From the NCBI RefSeq assembly GCF_001420005.1, contig NZ_LJAK01000009.1:62001-126000 (forward strand): 64,000 bases of DNA, in the 5' to 3' direction. This document shows, piece by piece, positions 18,393-26,036 of this stretch. Origin of the DNA: Loktanella sp. 3ANDIMAR09 (GTDB taxonomy: Bacteria > Pseudomonadota > Alphaproteobacteria > Rhodobacterales > Rhodobacteraceae). The first letter of the stretch is position 1. The number at the start of each line of letters is the position of its first letter. Below the pieces are notes generated by a model. The model was not told the origin of the DNA. It searched no databases and worked only from the letters and a program-made list of their open reading frames with translations. The translations under genes were made by a program, and so were the position numbers.

Positions 18393-19619
18393 GTGCGCCT
18401 GTCCAAAACCACACGATACGCCGCCTCTGTTTTCGTGCTGGCCACCGCCTGCACGTCATATGACCGGCCCGACAACCTGGAACCGGTCGCCAGCGGCGAC
18501 GCCTATCAGGCGCAATATCGTGAACCGACCGTGACCCGCGCCAATGCGCAGTTCCTGCGATCGGCAGAACTAAACGCGCAGAAATGCCTGCCCTACGGGG
18601 GGGCTGCCGGATCGGATGGCCGCATCGGCAAGGGCAGCGCCATCGCCGCGGGCGCATTGCAGGGCGAACGCCTGACACGCAATGACCTGCTGGACGTGCG
18701 GATCGCGGACGACGAAACCCTGACCGGCGACTACGTGATTTCGCGCGATGGCACGCTCAAGCTGCCATTTCTCGACCCCGTCCGCGCCCAGGGCCGCAGC
18801 AGCGATCAGATCGAGGCCGATATCGCCCGCGAACTGGTGGCCGAAGGGTTTTACGATACCGCCCCGCGCGTTTCGGTCCGGGCGGCTGATTTCGCGTCCG
18901 TCACCGTCGGCGTGTCGGGTGCCGTGTTTGAACCGCGCGCGGTCGAAATCGGCGGCGTGCCCGGCAATGGCCTCGACACCCGCAGACAAGACGCGATGGG
19001 GGCCTCGACCGAGGCGCGCAACCTGTCTGCCGCCTTGCGTGCGGCGGGTGGTGTCCGGCCCGATGCCGATATTTCCGCCGTCGAGGTCAGACGCGACGGC
19101 ACCGTCTATAAACTGGACATGCGCGGCGTGTTTGAAGGGCAGAACGCCGTCGACGTCATGCTGTTGACCGGGGACGAAGTGCGGGTGCCCAGCCGCCAGT
19201 GTTTCCAGGAGGACCTGATGCGGCCCAGCCCGATCAGCCCACCGGGCGTCAGCCTCTATCTGTCGAACCTCACGCAGCCCGCCACCGACAACGCGTCCTC
19301 TGCCATCGGTCAGACCGTGCGCGAGGTGCCGTGGGGGACGCGTTACCTTCAGGCCGTGATCGATGCCAACTGCGTCGGTGGACCACGCAGCACCAGTGCG
19401 GACCGGTCGTCGGTCCTGTTCACACGTAATCCCGTGACGGATGTATCGACCGTGATCGAACGCGATATCGAGGATCTGGTGCGCCGCGCCGACCGCGATG
19501 ATTACGACCCCTATCTGCTGCCGGGCGACGCCTTGGCCTGCTACGACAGCACGATCACCAACGTGACCGAGATCGGCCGGGTCTTTGGCGTTCTGGGGGC
19601 TGTGTCACTGCTGCGCTAG
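18393..19619 (+). CDS. Wza-like polysaccharide export lipoprotein
   Basis: An outer-membrane polysaccharide export protein (Wza/BexD/GumB type) of about 408 residues, which forms the exit channel for EPS. I prefer the GTG at 18393, giving a lipoprotein signal peptide (RLSKTTRYAASVFVLATAC) with cysteine about residue 18. An ATG at 18333 in frame would hide it. The poly_export domain follows (LLDVRIADDETLTGDYVISRDG, LKLPFLDPVRAQGRSSDQIE), with SLBB-like regions later (VTVGVSGAVFEPRAVEIGG). A hydrophobic end ([18 protein letters not shown]) fits a C-terminal membrane anchor helix. Its stop shares CTAG with the facing kinase gene. Confidence 0.88.
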   Translation: MRLSKTTRYAASVFVLATACTSYDRPDNLEPVASGDAYQAQYREPTVTRANAQFLRSAELNAQKCLPYGGAAGSDGRIGKGSAIAAGALQGERLTRNDLLDVRIADDETLTGDYVISRDGTLKLPFLDPVRAQGRSSDQIEADIARELVAEGFYDTAPRVSVRAADFASVTVGVSGAVFEPRAVEIGGVPGNGLDTRRQDAMGASTEARNLSAALRAAGGVRPDADISAVEVRRDGTVYKLDMRGVFEGQNAVDVMLLTGDEVRVPSRQCFQEDLMRPSPISPPGVSLYLSNLTQPATDNASSAIGQTVREVPWGTRYLQAVIDANCVGGPRSTSADRSSVLFTRNPVTDVSTVIERDIEDLVRRADRDDYDPYLLPGDALACYDSTITNVTEIGRVFGVLGAVSLLR

Positions 19620-22153
19620 GCCAGTGCAGCGATGGTGTCGCGGTGCAGATCGGGCAAGGTCGCGATCAATCCGGGCAAAGCGGCGGTATCGCCTGACTTG
19701 GCCGCCGTCTCGATCTGCTTGAGGGTTTCGCGCAGGGCAATCGCCCCGAAAACGGCCGCACTGCCCGCGCCCTTGTGGGCAGCGGCGGCCACTGCGGCGG
19801 GGTCGTCCGCCCCGTCCGTCAATTCGGCAATCAGCGCGCCCATGTCGGCGTCGAACCGGCTACGCATCATGTCATAGGTGTCAGCCCCCAGCACGTCGCG
19901 CGTTTCGCGGTTGTGCTGGCTGTCGATCACATCAGTGGAACGGGGCGCGGTTTTCTCCGCGCGATCCTCTTTGGCCAGCGCCGCGTGCAGCGCGGCCTGC
20001 GTCAATGGCTTCGTCAGAACTCCGTCCATCCCGTCCTCCAGAAAGGCCACCCGTTCATCCTGCAAGACGTTCGCGGTCAGCGCCAGAATCCGTGTGTTTG
20101 CGGATGCCCCCTGGCCAGTCCGGATCAACCGGGTGGCGGTGCGCCCGTCCATGACGGGCATGCTGATATCCATCAGGATCAGGTCATAGGCATGCGAATG
20201 CGCCTTGATCATCCCTTGCTGGCCATCATGTGCTTCGGTCACGCGGTGGCCTGCGGCCTGCAACATGTCGCGCACGACGATGCGGTTGATCTCGTTGTCC
20301 TCGACGACAAGGATATCCAGCGGTGCGATCTTGGTGGGGGATCGCTTGGTTTCGACCGCACCTGGGTGATGCGTCACACGTTTGATCGGGATGTCGATCC
20401 AGAAGGTGCATCCCTGCCCCGGCTCACTGTCCACGCCAATCTGCCCGTCCAGAGCCGTCACGAACCGTTTGGCAATCGCAAGGCCCAGCCCCGTGCCGCC
20501 CACATCGCGGTCATAGGCCGTATTGCCGGTGACAAAGTCATCGAACACCCTGTCCTTGAGGTCGGCTGCCAGGCCGGGGCCGGTGTCCTCGATCTCGACG
20601 CGCAACCGGTCGCCCGGCCCGTCCGTGCGGACGCTGACCGTCAGCGACACCTTGCCCTGCCGGGTGAATTTCACCGCATTCCCCACGAGGTTCATCAGGA
20701 CATGCTGCAACCGGTCGGGATCGGATTCGACCCAGACCTGCGGTAGTCCGTCCCAGCCCCAGTCCAGCGCGGTCCCGTTCTGCGCGGCCATGCTGCTTTG
20801 ACTGTCGATGATATCCTGCACCAGATCGCCCAGGTTCATCGCGACACGCTGGATATTCAGCTTGCCCGCGTCATAGCGCGTGATGTCCAGCACGTCGGAC
20901 ACATGGGTCAACAACAGGCGCCCCGAGGTTTCCATATGGCGCAGGTATCGCGCCTGATCCGGTGTCAGCGTGGTGTTTTGCAACAGATCCATGTTGCCCA
21001 GAATACCGTTCAGCGGCGTCCGGATTTCATGGCTCATGGTCGCCAGGAATTCGGTTTTCAGCTTTTCCCCGGCCAACGCCCGGTCACGGGCGGCGACCAG
21101 TTCGGCCTCGGCTGCAACCCGCGCCGAAATATCCCGCAAGAAGGCGATGTAGATCTCGCCGCTATCCGTGGTGGCTGACTGAATGGCCAGCTCGATGGGA
21201 AACACATCGCCATTGGCGCGCTGTGCCTCCAGCTTGACCCGGCCCTTGCCGACAACGTGTTTTTCGCCCGTCGTCCGCATGCGTTCCATCCCGGCGTCAT
21301 GGGCATCGCGCAGATGTGGCGGCACCATGATCTGCCCGATGTCACGGCCGATCACATCATGACGGCTATGACCGAATATCACCTCGGCGGCCGGGCTGAA
21401 TTCGATGATCCGGCCACGCGCATCACTGACGATCACGCCGTCCAGCGACGTGCCGATCACGGTGTTCAGGCGCACGGCGGTCTGTTTTTGCTGTGCCTCG
21501 CGGCGACTGACGATGGTAATCAGGCGGTACAGGTAAAAGATCGCAAGCCCCAGTGTCCCGATCAGCAATGACAAGGCAAAGGCCAGCTGTGACATGGTCC
21601 GCGCCACCGCTTCGCGCTGGACATCAGATTCGCGCGCAAAGATATCAAGCCCCGCCGTCGCCAGCCCCCGCACCGACGGGCGGATGCTATCGGCCAGTGC
21701 GATTAGTTCCGGCACCTGCAGACGCAGGTCGGCATCATCGGCGTCAATGATGGGCACGCTGGCGGTCAGAAACAGTTGAATATCGCGCAGAGTGTCGGAA
21801 AACCCGACATCCGCGCGGGTTGTTTCAAACACACTTGCCTGCGAAATCGTGTCCATCCGGCTGTAGAACACGTCAAAACTGCGCCGCAGGGCAGACAGGT
21901 TGACCGGCTCACCATTCAGGTGCCTCCGGTATTCGAGGAATTCGACCTCGGTCTGGGCCAGCGACCATTGCACGTTGTCGGAATTGGCCGAGCCCAGCAG
22001 CCTGATTTCGCGCGACACATTGAACGCGAGAAACAGGATGGCACCCAACGCCAAAAGGCCGGCCAGCACCGCAAAGGTGCGACCGGCTGCGGCGCGTTGG
22101 TCTGCCGCATCAGGCAAAGCGAGCCTCCCTTGGTCGGGCATGATGGGGGCCAT
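19616..22153 (-). CDS. Hybrid sensor histidine kinase (TM-sensor-TM-PAS-HisKA-HATPase-REC-Hpt)
   Basis: An 845-residue membrane kinase. Domains in order: TM helix about 25-47; periplasmic helical sensor about 48-185; TM helix about 188-210; PAS about 220-345 ([20 protein letters not shown]); HisKA with the phospho-accepting His in [15 protein letters not shown]; HATPase with [10 protein letters not shown] and [12 protein letters not shown]; a receiver domain ([11 protein letters not shown], Asp in [13 protein letters not shown], Lys in LTKP); and a C-terminal Hpt domain with its His in [13 protein letters not shown]. It therefore holds three of the four phosphorelay sites, and the missing receiver is probably the LuxR-type regulator at 25313. 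It is transcribed with the upstream SUOX-like gene (6-base gap). An ATG at 22141 is an alternative start. Confidence 0.93.
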   Translation of the reverse strand: MAPIMPDQGRLALPDAADQRAAAGRTFAVLAGLLALGAILFLAFNVSREIRLLGSANSDNVQWSLAQTEVEFLEYRRHLNGEPVNLSALRRSFDVFYSRMDTISQASVFETTRADVGFSDTLRDIQLFLTASVPIIDADDADLRLQVPELIALADSIRPSVRGLATAGLDIFARESDVQREAVARTMSQLAFALSLLIGTLGLAIFYLYRLITIVSRREAQQKQTAVRLNTVIGTSLDGVIVSDARGRIIEFSPAAEVIFGHSRHDVIGRDIGQIMVPPHLRDAHDAGMERMRTTGEKHVVGKGRVKLEAQRANGDVFPIELAIQSATTDSGEIYIAFLRDISARVAAEAELVAARDRALAGEKLKTEFLATMSHEIRTPLNGILGNMDLLQNTTLTPDQARYLRHMETSGRLLLTHVSDVLDITRYDAGKLNIQRVAMNLGDLVQDIIDSQSSMAAQNGTALDWGWDGLPQVWVESDPDRLQHVLMNLVGNAVKFTRQGKVSLTVSVRTDGPGDRLRVEIEDTGPGLAADLKDRVFDDFVTGNTAYDRDVGGTGLGLAIAKRFVTALDGQIGVDSEPGQGCTFWIDIPIKRVTHHPGAVETKRSPTKIAPLDILVVEDNEINRIVVRDMLQAAGHRVTEAHDGQQGMIKAHSHAYDLILMDISMPVMDGRTATRLIRTGQGASANTRILALTANVLQDERVAFLEDGMDGVLTKPLTQAALHAALAKEDRAEKTAPRSTDVIDSQHNRETRDVLGADTYDMMRSRFDADMGALIAELTDGADDPAAVAAAAHKGAGSAAVFGAIALRETLKQIETAAKSGDTAALPGLIATLPDLHRDTIAALA

Positions 22154-22159
22154 GCCAGA

Positions 22160-22675
22160 TCAGTTCACGACCTCGAGACGGTCAAGCTGCCAGATACTGC
22201 GTGAATAGATGACCTCGGTGCGGTAGGCCGGATCGCTGTCATAGGGGTAAACCACCCACAGCGGCCCCTTGTCCCGGACGCGCATTTCCGCATCATCCAT
22301 CAGATAGGCGACCATGCCGCCGCCTTCGACCGCATCGCTGACGGGAATTTCGACCGCATAATCATTAATCGCCGTGGCAATGATCGTGCCCTCGGTCACG
22401 CCCAGGGTCTCCATCAGGGTGGCGAGTGATACGCCCTGGAAACTCTGCACGCCTTCGGTCCAGATCGTGCTGGTTTCAAAAGTGGCAGCCTCCAGCGCCA
22501 TCAGCGCATCGCGGTCCAGCTGAAGCTGATCGTCCACGTTCGTCATCTTAATATTGCCCGTGATCGTCAGCAGGACATCGCCCTGCGGTGCAGGAATATC
22601 CTCTGCCAGCAGCGGCGTGGCACTCAGAAACAGGACCGCCGATGCGCCGGCGAATGTACGCAGTAATTTGATCAT
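22160..22675 (-). CDS. Secreted sulfite-oxidase/YedY-fold domain protein lacking cysteine
   Basis: A 171-residue periplasmic protein with a signal peptide (MIKLLRTFAGASAVLFLSATPLLAE) followed by an 'oxidoreductase molybdopterin-binding' fold. Typical elements are LTITGNIKMTN, the F-x-GVSLATLMETLG segment, AINDYAVEIPVSDA and GPLWVVYPYD. Catalytic members bind molybdenum through a conserved cysteine. This protein contains no cysteine, so it is unlikely to be an enzyme and may bind a ligand. It sits directly upstream of the hybrid kinase, suggesting a periplasmic sensory partner. I chose ATG 22675, with GAGGATGA upstream at suitable spacing. A GTG at 22681 would be too close to that site. Confidence 0.82.
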   Translation of the reverse strand: MIKLLRTFAGASAVLFLSATPLLAEDIPAPQGDVLLTITGNIKMTNVDDQLQLDRDALMALEAATFETSTIWTEGVQSFQGVSLATLMETLGVTEGTIIATAINDYAVEIPVSDAVEGGGMVAYLMDDAEMRVRDKGPLWVVYPYDSDPAYRTEVIYSRSIWQLDRLEVVN

Positions 22676-22717
22676 GGTCACTCATCCTCGTTCTTTGCGG
22701 CAAATCTATGCCCAAGG

Positions 22718-22733
22718 GCGTCCCGTCGGATAG
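22718..22733. promoter_or_regulatory. Degenerate EPS palindrome: GCGTCC-CGTC-GGATAG
   Basis: One complete half-site (GGATAG) with the partial opposite half TCC at the correct 4-base spacing, centred 36 bases before perfect site B. It may be a secondary, weaker binding site in the promoter of the SUOX-like/kinase pair. Confidence 0.4.
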
Positions 22734-22752
22734 TCGGGCATCGGGATAATCC

Positions 22753-22770
22753 CCTATCCGAAAGGATAGG
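22753..22770. promoter_or_regulatory. EPS palindrome site B: CCTATCC-GAAA-GGATAGG
   Basis: A perfect 7-base-arm version of the EPS palindrome in the 97 bases between the galU stop (22773) and the SUOX-like start (22675). Its centre is about 86 bases upstream of that start. Because of its position directly after galU it could also fold as a short hairpin in the galU transcript, but the recurrence at two other promoters favours an operator. Confidence 0.72.
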
Positions 22771-22772
22771 TT

Positions 22773-23660
22773 TCAGGCGGCCAGCTGCTGCGCACCGGCC
22801 CGCTGATTGACAAAATCCGCAAACGGCCCGCCCAGATCGGACCGCGCCATTGCATAGGCGGCCGTTGCCTGCACATAGCCCTGCACCGATCCGCAATCGA
22901 ACCGTTCACCGGCGAATCGGTAGCCCGTCACCCCGATCGCGTCGACATCGGCATTGATCGCGTCGGTCAGCTGCAATTCACCACCCGCCCCCGGCGTCAG
23001 CGCCGCCAGACGGTCGAAGATCGCGGATTCCAGAATATAGCGTCCGACGACGGCCTGTGTGGATGGTGCCGCCTCGGGTGCCGGTTTTTCCACCATGCCC
23101 CTGGCATGGGCGATACGGCCCTGTTGCTGTGCCACATCCAGCACGCCATATGACGCGGTATCCGCGCGGGGCACCTCCAGCGTGGCAACCATATGCCCAC
23201 CGACGCGGGCATGGGCCTGCACCATCTGTTTCAGCGCACCGGGCGCGCCCATGATGACGTCATCGGGCAAGAGCACGGCAAAGGATTCATTTCCGATCAG
23301 ATGCCGGGCCTGTCGCACCGCGTGCCCCAACCCCAAAGGCTGCGCCTGCCGCAGGATCGTCAATGCACCCTCTGGCATGTGGCTGCGCGCCAGCGCATCC
23401 AGCGCAGCCGTCTTGCCTTTTTCGCGCAGGCGATGTTCCAGCAGGGCTGCGGTGTCGAAATAATCCTCCAGCGCGCCCTTGCCGGCGGCCGATACAAAGA
23501 TGAATTCCTCGATCCCGGCCTCGCGGGCCTCGTCGACGGCGTATTGGATCAGGGGACGATCCACGAGGGTCAGCATTTCCTTGGGAATGGATTTGGTGGC
23601 GGGCAGGAAACGTGTGCCCATGCCTGCGACGGGAAAGACGGCTTTGCGGATATGTGTCAT
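22773..23660 (-). CDS. galU: UTP-glucose-1-phosphate uridylyltransferase GalU
   Basis: GalU makes UDP-glucose from UTP and glucose-1-phosphate, supplying EPS glycosyltransferases and periplasmic glucans. The 295-residue protein shows the nucleotidyltransferase motif FPVAGMGTRFLPATKSIPKEML, the QPLGLGHAV motif, the LLPDD metal site and VEKPAP. The ATG at 23660 (MTHIRKAVFPVAG) gives the standard length. It lies 23 bases after the fused transferase gene on the same strand and is presumably cotranscribed with it. Confidence 0.95.
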   Translation of the reverse strand: MTHIRKAVFPVAGMGTRFLPATKSIPKEMLTLVDRPLIQYAVDEAREAGIEEFIFVSAAGKGALEDYFDTAALLEHRLREKGKTAALDALARSHMPEGALTILRQAQPLGLGHAVRQARHLIGNESFAVLLPDDVIMGAPGALKQMVQAHARVGGHMVATLEVPRADTASYGVLDVAQQQGRIAHARGMVEKPAPEAAPSTQAVVGRYILESAIFDRLAALTPGAGGELQLTDAINADVDAIGVTGYRFAGERFDCGSVQGYVQATAAYAMARSDLGGPFADFVNQRAGAQQLAA

Positions 23661-23683
23661 GTCGGTTCTCCTTGCTTCAATGG

Positions 23684-25063
23684 TCAATGGGCACCGCGGC
23701 CCGACAGGACGGCGCGGAAGGTCATGGCGATCAGGATCAGGTCCAGGATCAGGGTGCGCGATGCGGCATAGGCCAGATCCATGTCGATCATCCGGTCGAA
23801 CCCGATGTCGGCACGGCCGGACACCTGCCACAGCCCGGTGATTCCGGGTTTCACCGCCAGCCGCCCGTAGGCGCGTGCCGGATAGGCTGCCACCTCGGAT
23901 GGCAGGGCGGGACGCGGACCCACGATCGACATCTCGCCGCGCAGGACGTTCAGGATCTGCGGCAGCTCGTCGATGGAAAACCGCCGAATGAACCGGCCGA
24001 CGCGTGTGACGCGCGGATCGTTGCGGGACTTGAAACACACACCCTCGCGGTCAGAGGTCGCAAGCAGCGCCGCCCGGCGGGCCTCGGCGTCCTGCCCCAT
24101 CGACCGGAACTTGAGCATCTGGAACGGGACACCGTCCCGACCAACCCGCGTCTGGCGGAAAAAGACCGGACCTGGGCTGTCCATCTTGATGGCGATGGCC
24201 GTCAGCGCACACAAAGGTGCCAATGCGACAAGCGCGGATGCAGACACCGTGATGTCCAGCGTGCGGCGCAACACGGCTGCGCGTGGTGCGTGACGCACGG
24301 CCCGGATGGCGCTGCGGGTCAGAAATGTTGCATTGCCCAGCAGATAGCGTTTCGCCAGACGCCGCGGTTCCTGCGCCAGTCGCCAGATCCATTCGGACCG
24401 GGCACGACGCAGCCAGACCGGCGCGCGCGACACGTTGCCCGCGTAGAAATCCAGTGCGGCCCCCACACCGAGTGTCAGCGCGGCATTCAGCAGATGTGCA
24501 TTGCGGTGCAACCAGATTTCCTGTGCAGGCACACCCAGCGCGACCAGCACGATGTCGGCACCGCTGGCATTGATATCGGCGATGACCGCCGCATCGTCCT
24601 GCGCACCGGCGAACCCGTCACGGGTTCCCGTGATCCGCAGATGTGGAATGGCACGGATCAGGTTGCGTGCGGCCAGATCGGCGGTTCCGGGGGTACCGCC
24701 GAACAGGAACACGCCGCGCCCTTCGCGGGCGGCCTGGGCCAGCAACGCCGGGATCAGGTCGGTGCCGTTCAGGTTTGCGGTCAACCGTTGCCCTGTCATC
24801 CGGGCGGCCAGCGACACGCCTATGCCGTCGGGCAACAGCATGTCGGCGCAGCGCAGCGCGGCGGCATACTGGCGGTCGTTTTCCATCACGTTGGCGCAAT
24901 GGGCGTTCACAAAGAACGCACGGCGGCGTCCGGGGGCCAGCAATTGTGCCACGGCTTGGGGTGTCGTCATGTTGGCCAGCGTCAGGTCCAGCGTCGGCAA
25001 ATAGGTCGTCGGACGCAGCATGACGGGCAAGGCGGCGCGAAAATCGTCAGCAGTATGTTTCAT
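23684..25063 (-). CDS. Fused WecG/TagA/CpsF glycosyltransferase plus priming sugar (phosphoglycosyl) transferase
   Basis: A 459-residue two-domain protein. Residues about 20-240 are a GT26 (WecG/TagA/CpsF) enzyme, with FVNAHCANVMEN, MLLPDGIGVSLAARMTG, NLNGTDLIPALL, GGTPGTADLAA and GVPAQEIWLHRN. Residues about 268-459 are a bacterial sugar transferase (WcaJ/PglC-like) with the membrane-embedded helix after RRTLDITVSASALV, then DSPGPVFFRQTRVG, KFRSM, FSIDELPQILNVL and KPGITGLWQVSGR. The C-terminal domain would load the first sugar-phosphate onto undecaprenyl phosphate and the N-terminal domain would add the second sugar. The ATG at 25063 is preceded by GGACGA. It forms an operon with galU. Confidence 0.9.
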   Translation of the reverse strand: MKHTADDFRAALPVMLRPTTYLPTLDLTLANMTTPQAVAQLLAPGRRRAFFVNAHCANVMENDRQYAAALRCADMLLPDGIGVSLAARMTGQRLTANLNGTDLIPALLAQAAREGRGVFLFGGTPGTADLAARNLIRAIPHLRITGTRDGFAGAQDDAAVIADINASGADIVLVALGVPAQEIWLHRNAHLLNAALTLGVGAALDFYAGNVSRAPVWLRRARSEWIWRLAQEPRRLAKRYLLGNATFLTRSAIRAVRHAPRAAVLRRTLDITVSASALVALAPLCALTAIAIKMDSPGPVFFRQTRVGRDGVPFQMLKFRSMGQDAEARRAALLATSDREGVCFKSRNDPRVTRVGRFIRRFSIDELPQILNVLRGEMSIVGPRPALPSEVAAYPARAYGRLAVKPGITGLWQVSGRADIGFDRMIDMDLAYAASRTLILDLILIAMTFRAVLSGRGAH

Positions 25064-25082
25064 CGGGGTCGTCCTGTTTGCA

Positions 25083-25105
25083 AATGATCTGGGTCCTAGA
25101 TCATT
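25083..25105. promoter_or_regulatory. Inverted repeat AATGATCT-N7-AGATCATT upstream of the fused transferase
   Basis: Perfect 8-base arms with a 7-base spacer, ending 20 bases upstream of the minus-strand ATG at 25063. It lies in the promoter or leader of the fused glycosyltransferase-galU operon and could be an operator or leader hairpin. It differs from the CTATCC palindrome. Confidence 0.5.
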
Positions 25106-25219
25106 GAAAACAGGCCATTCTCGCAACGGAGCGAGCGGACAGGCGGACGCCCCATGCGATGCGGGAACATCCACAGCGGATCATGCCCAACCCCCGATTG
25201 CATGGTAAACATATCCTAA

Positions 25220-25239
25220 TTGGTTAACGTCCTAACCAA
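25220..25239. promoter_or_regulatory. Inverted repeat TTGGTTA-N6-TAACCAA upstream of the LuxR-type regulator
   Basis: Perfect 7-base arms about 74-93 bases upstream of the regulator start at 25313, in an AT-rich stretch typical of a promoter. It contains GGTTAA, resembling CtrA half-sites. It is a possible operator or autoregulatory site. Confidence 0.45.
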
Positions 25240-25312
25240 ATTTTATGGGTTGTGGCGCCTTTGATTGGTCACAGTGATTGATTAGGCTGCATTCTGGAAA
25301 CGAGGACACGCT

Positions 25313-25927
25313 ATGAGAGTATTGATCGCCGACGATCACGACCTGCTGCGGGATACGCTTGTCATGTTCTTGCAGGCACAGGGCGGGATCGACACGGAAT
25401 CCGTCGCGGATTACGACGCTGCCTGTGCGCGTATTGCGGCGGATGCGCCCTATGACCTGATACTGCTGGACTACAACATGCCCGGCATGAATGGCCTGGA
25501 CGGTCTGAAAAAGGCGATCGCCATGGGGGATGGTCAGCGTGTCGCTCTGATGTCCGGCGAGGCGACACGCCAGATCGCAGAGGATGCGCTCGAGGCGGGG
25601 GCTGCCGGTTTCGTGCCGAAATCCCTGCCCGCCAAATCGCTGGTCAACGCTGTAAAGTTCATGGCCATGGGTGAACAATACGCCCCCATCGATTTCATGA
25701 CAGCAGTCGAGGAAACCCAGTGCAACCCGCTGGCAGAGAAGTTGACGGCGCGGGAATTGCAGGTTCTCAAGGGGTTGACCGAAGGCAAGTCCAACAAGGA
25801 AATCGCCCGTGACCTCGACATTACCGAACCGACCGTCAAGCTGCATGTGAAAACGCTGTACCGCAAGGTCGGTGCCGCAAACCGCACGCAGGCTGCGATG
25901 ATCGCCCGCGAGGCGGGTCTGTTCTGA
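25313..25927 (+). CDS. LuxR/FixJ-family response regulator (REC-HTH) of the EPS locus
   Basis: A 204-residue cytoplasmic transcription regulator. The receiver domain (about 1-120) has the acidic pair in MRVLIADDHD, the phospho-accepting Asp in LILLDYNMPGMNG and the conserved Lys in PKSLPAKSL. The C-terminal LuxR/GerE HTH (about 140-204) reads LTARELQVLKGLTEGKSN, then KEIARDLDITEPTVKLHVKT. Purine-rich GAGGA precedes the ATG. It is the natural last step of the phosphorelay from the hybrid kinase at 19616-22153. NarL/FixJ dimers usually bind 7-2-7 inverted repeats, the geometry of the CTATCC-N4-GGATAG sites. Confidence 0.93.
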   Translation: MRVLIADDHDLLRDTLVMFLQAQGGIDTESVADYDAACARIAADAPYDLILLDYNMPGMNGLDGLKKAIAMGDGQRVALMSGEATRQIAEDALEAGAAGFVPKSLPAKSLVNAVKFMAMGEQYAPIDFMTAVEETQCNPLAEKLTARELQVLKGLTEGKSNKEIARDLDITEPTVKLHVKTLYRKVGAANRTQAAMIAREAGLF

Positions 25928-25931
25928 TATC

Positions 25932-25947
25932 CTATCCCGACGGATAG
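25932..25947. promoter_or_regulatory. EPS palindrome site C: CTATCC-CGAC-GGATAG
   Basis: Third perfect copy, starting 5 bases after the regulator stop and centred about 98 bases upstream of the chain-length protein start at 26037. The position between two plus-strand genes suggests an internal promoter driving the co-polymerase/polymerase pair. Confidence 0.75.
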
Positions 25948-25970
25948 TGCGACGGACGAATGGACCGGGC

Positions 25971-26000
25971 GATTAACCATCCGCCCACGCGACGGTTAAT
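25971..26000. promoter_or_regulatory. CtrA-like half-site GATTAACCAT with facing GGTTAAT
   Basis: GATTAACCAT at 25971-25980 matches the TTAACCAT half-site reported for CtrA of Rhodobacterales. An opposite GGTTAAT follows at 25994-26000, giving an inverted repeat ATTAACC-N15-GGTTAAT. It lies 37-66 bases upstream of the chain-length protein start. Binding is inferred only. Confidence 0.45.
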
Positions 26001-26036
26001 TGGCAAATAGGTAAACAGCGGCAAAGGAGATTGCCG

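Noticed and set aside
23880-23890. GGATAG inside the fused transferase gene and at about 39631 inside the MATE gene
   Set aside because: Single half-sites in coding sequence without the opposite CTATCC at a 4-base spacing; not counted as palindrome copies.
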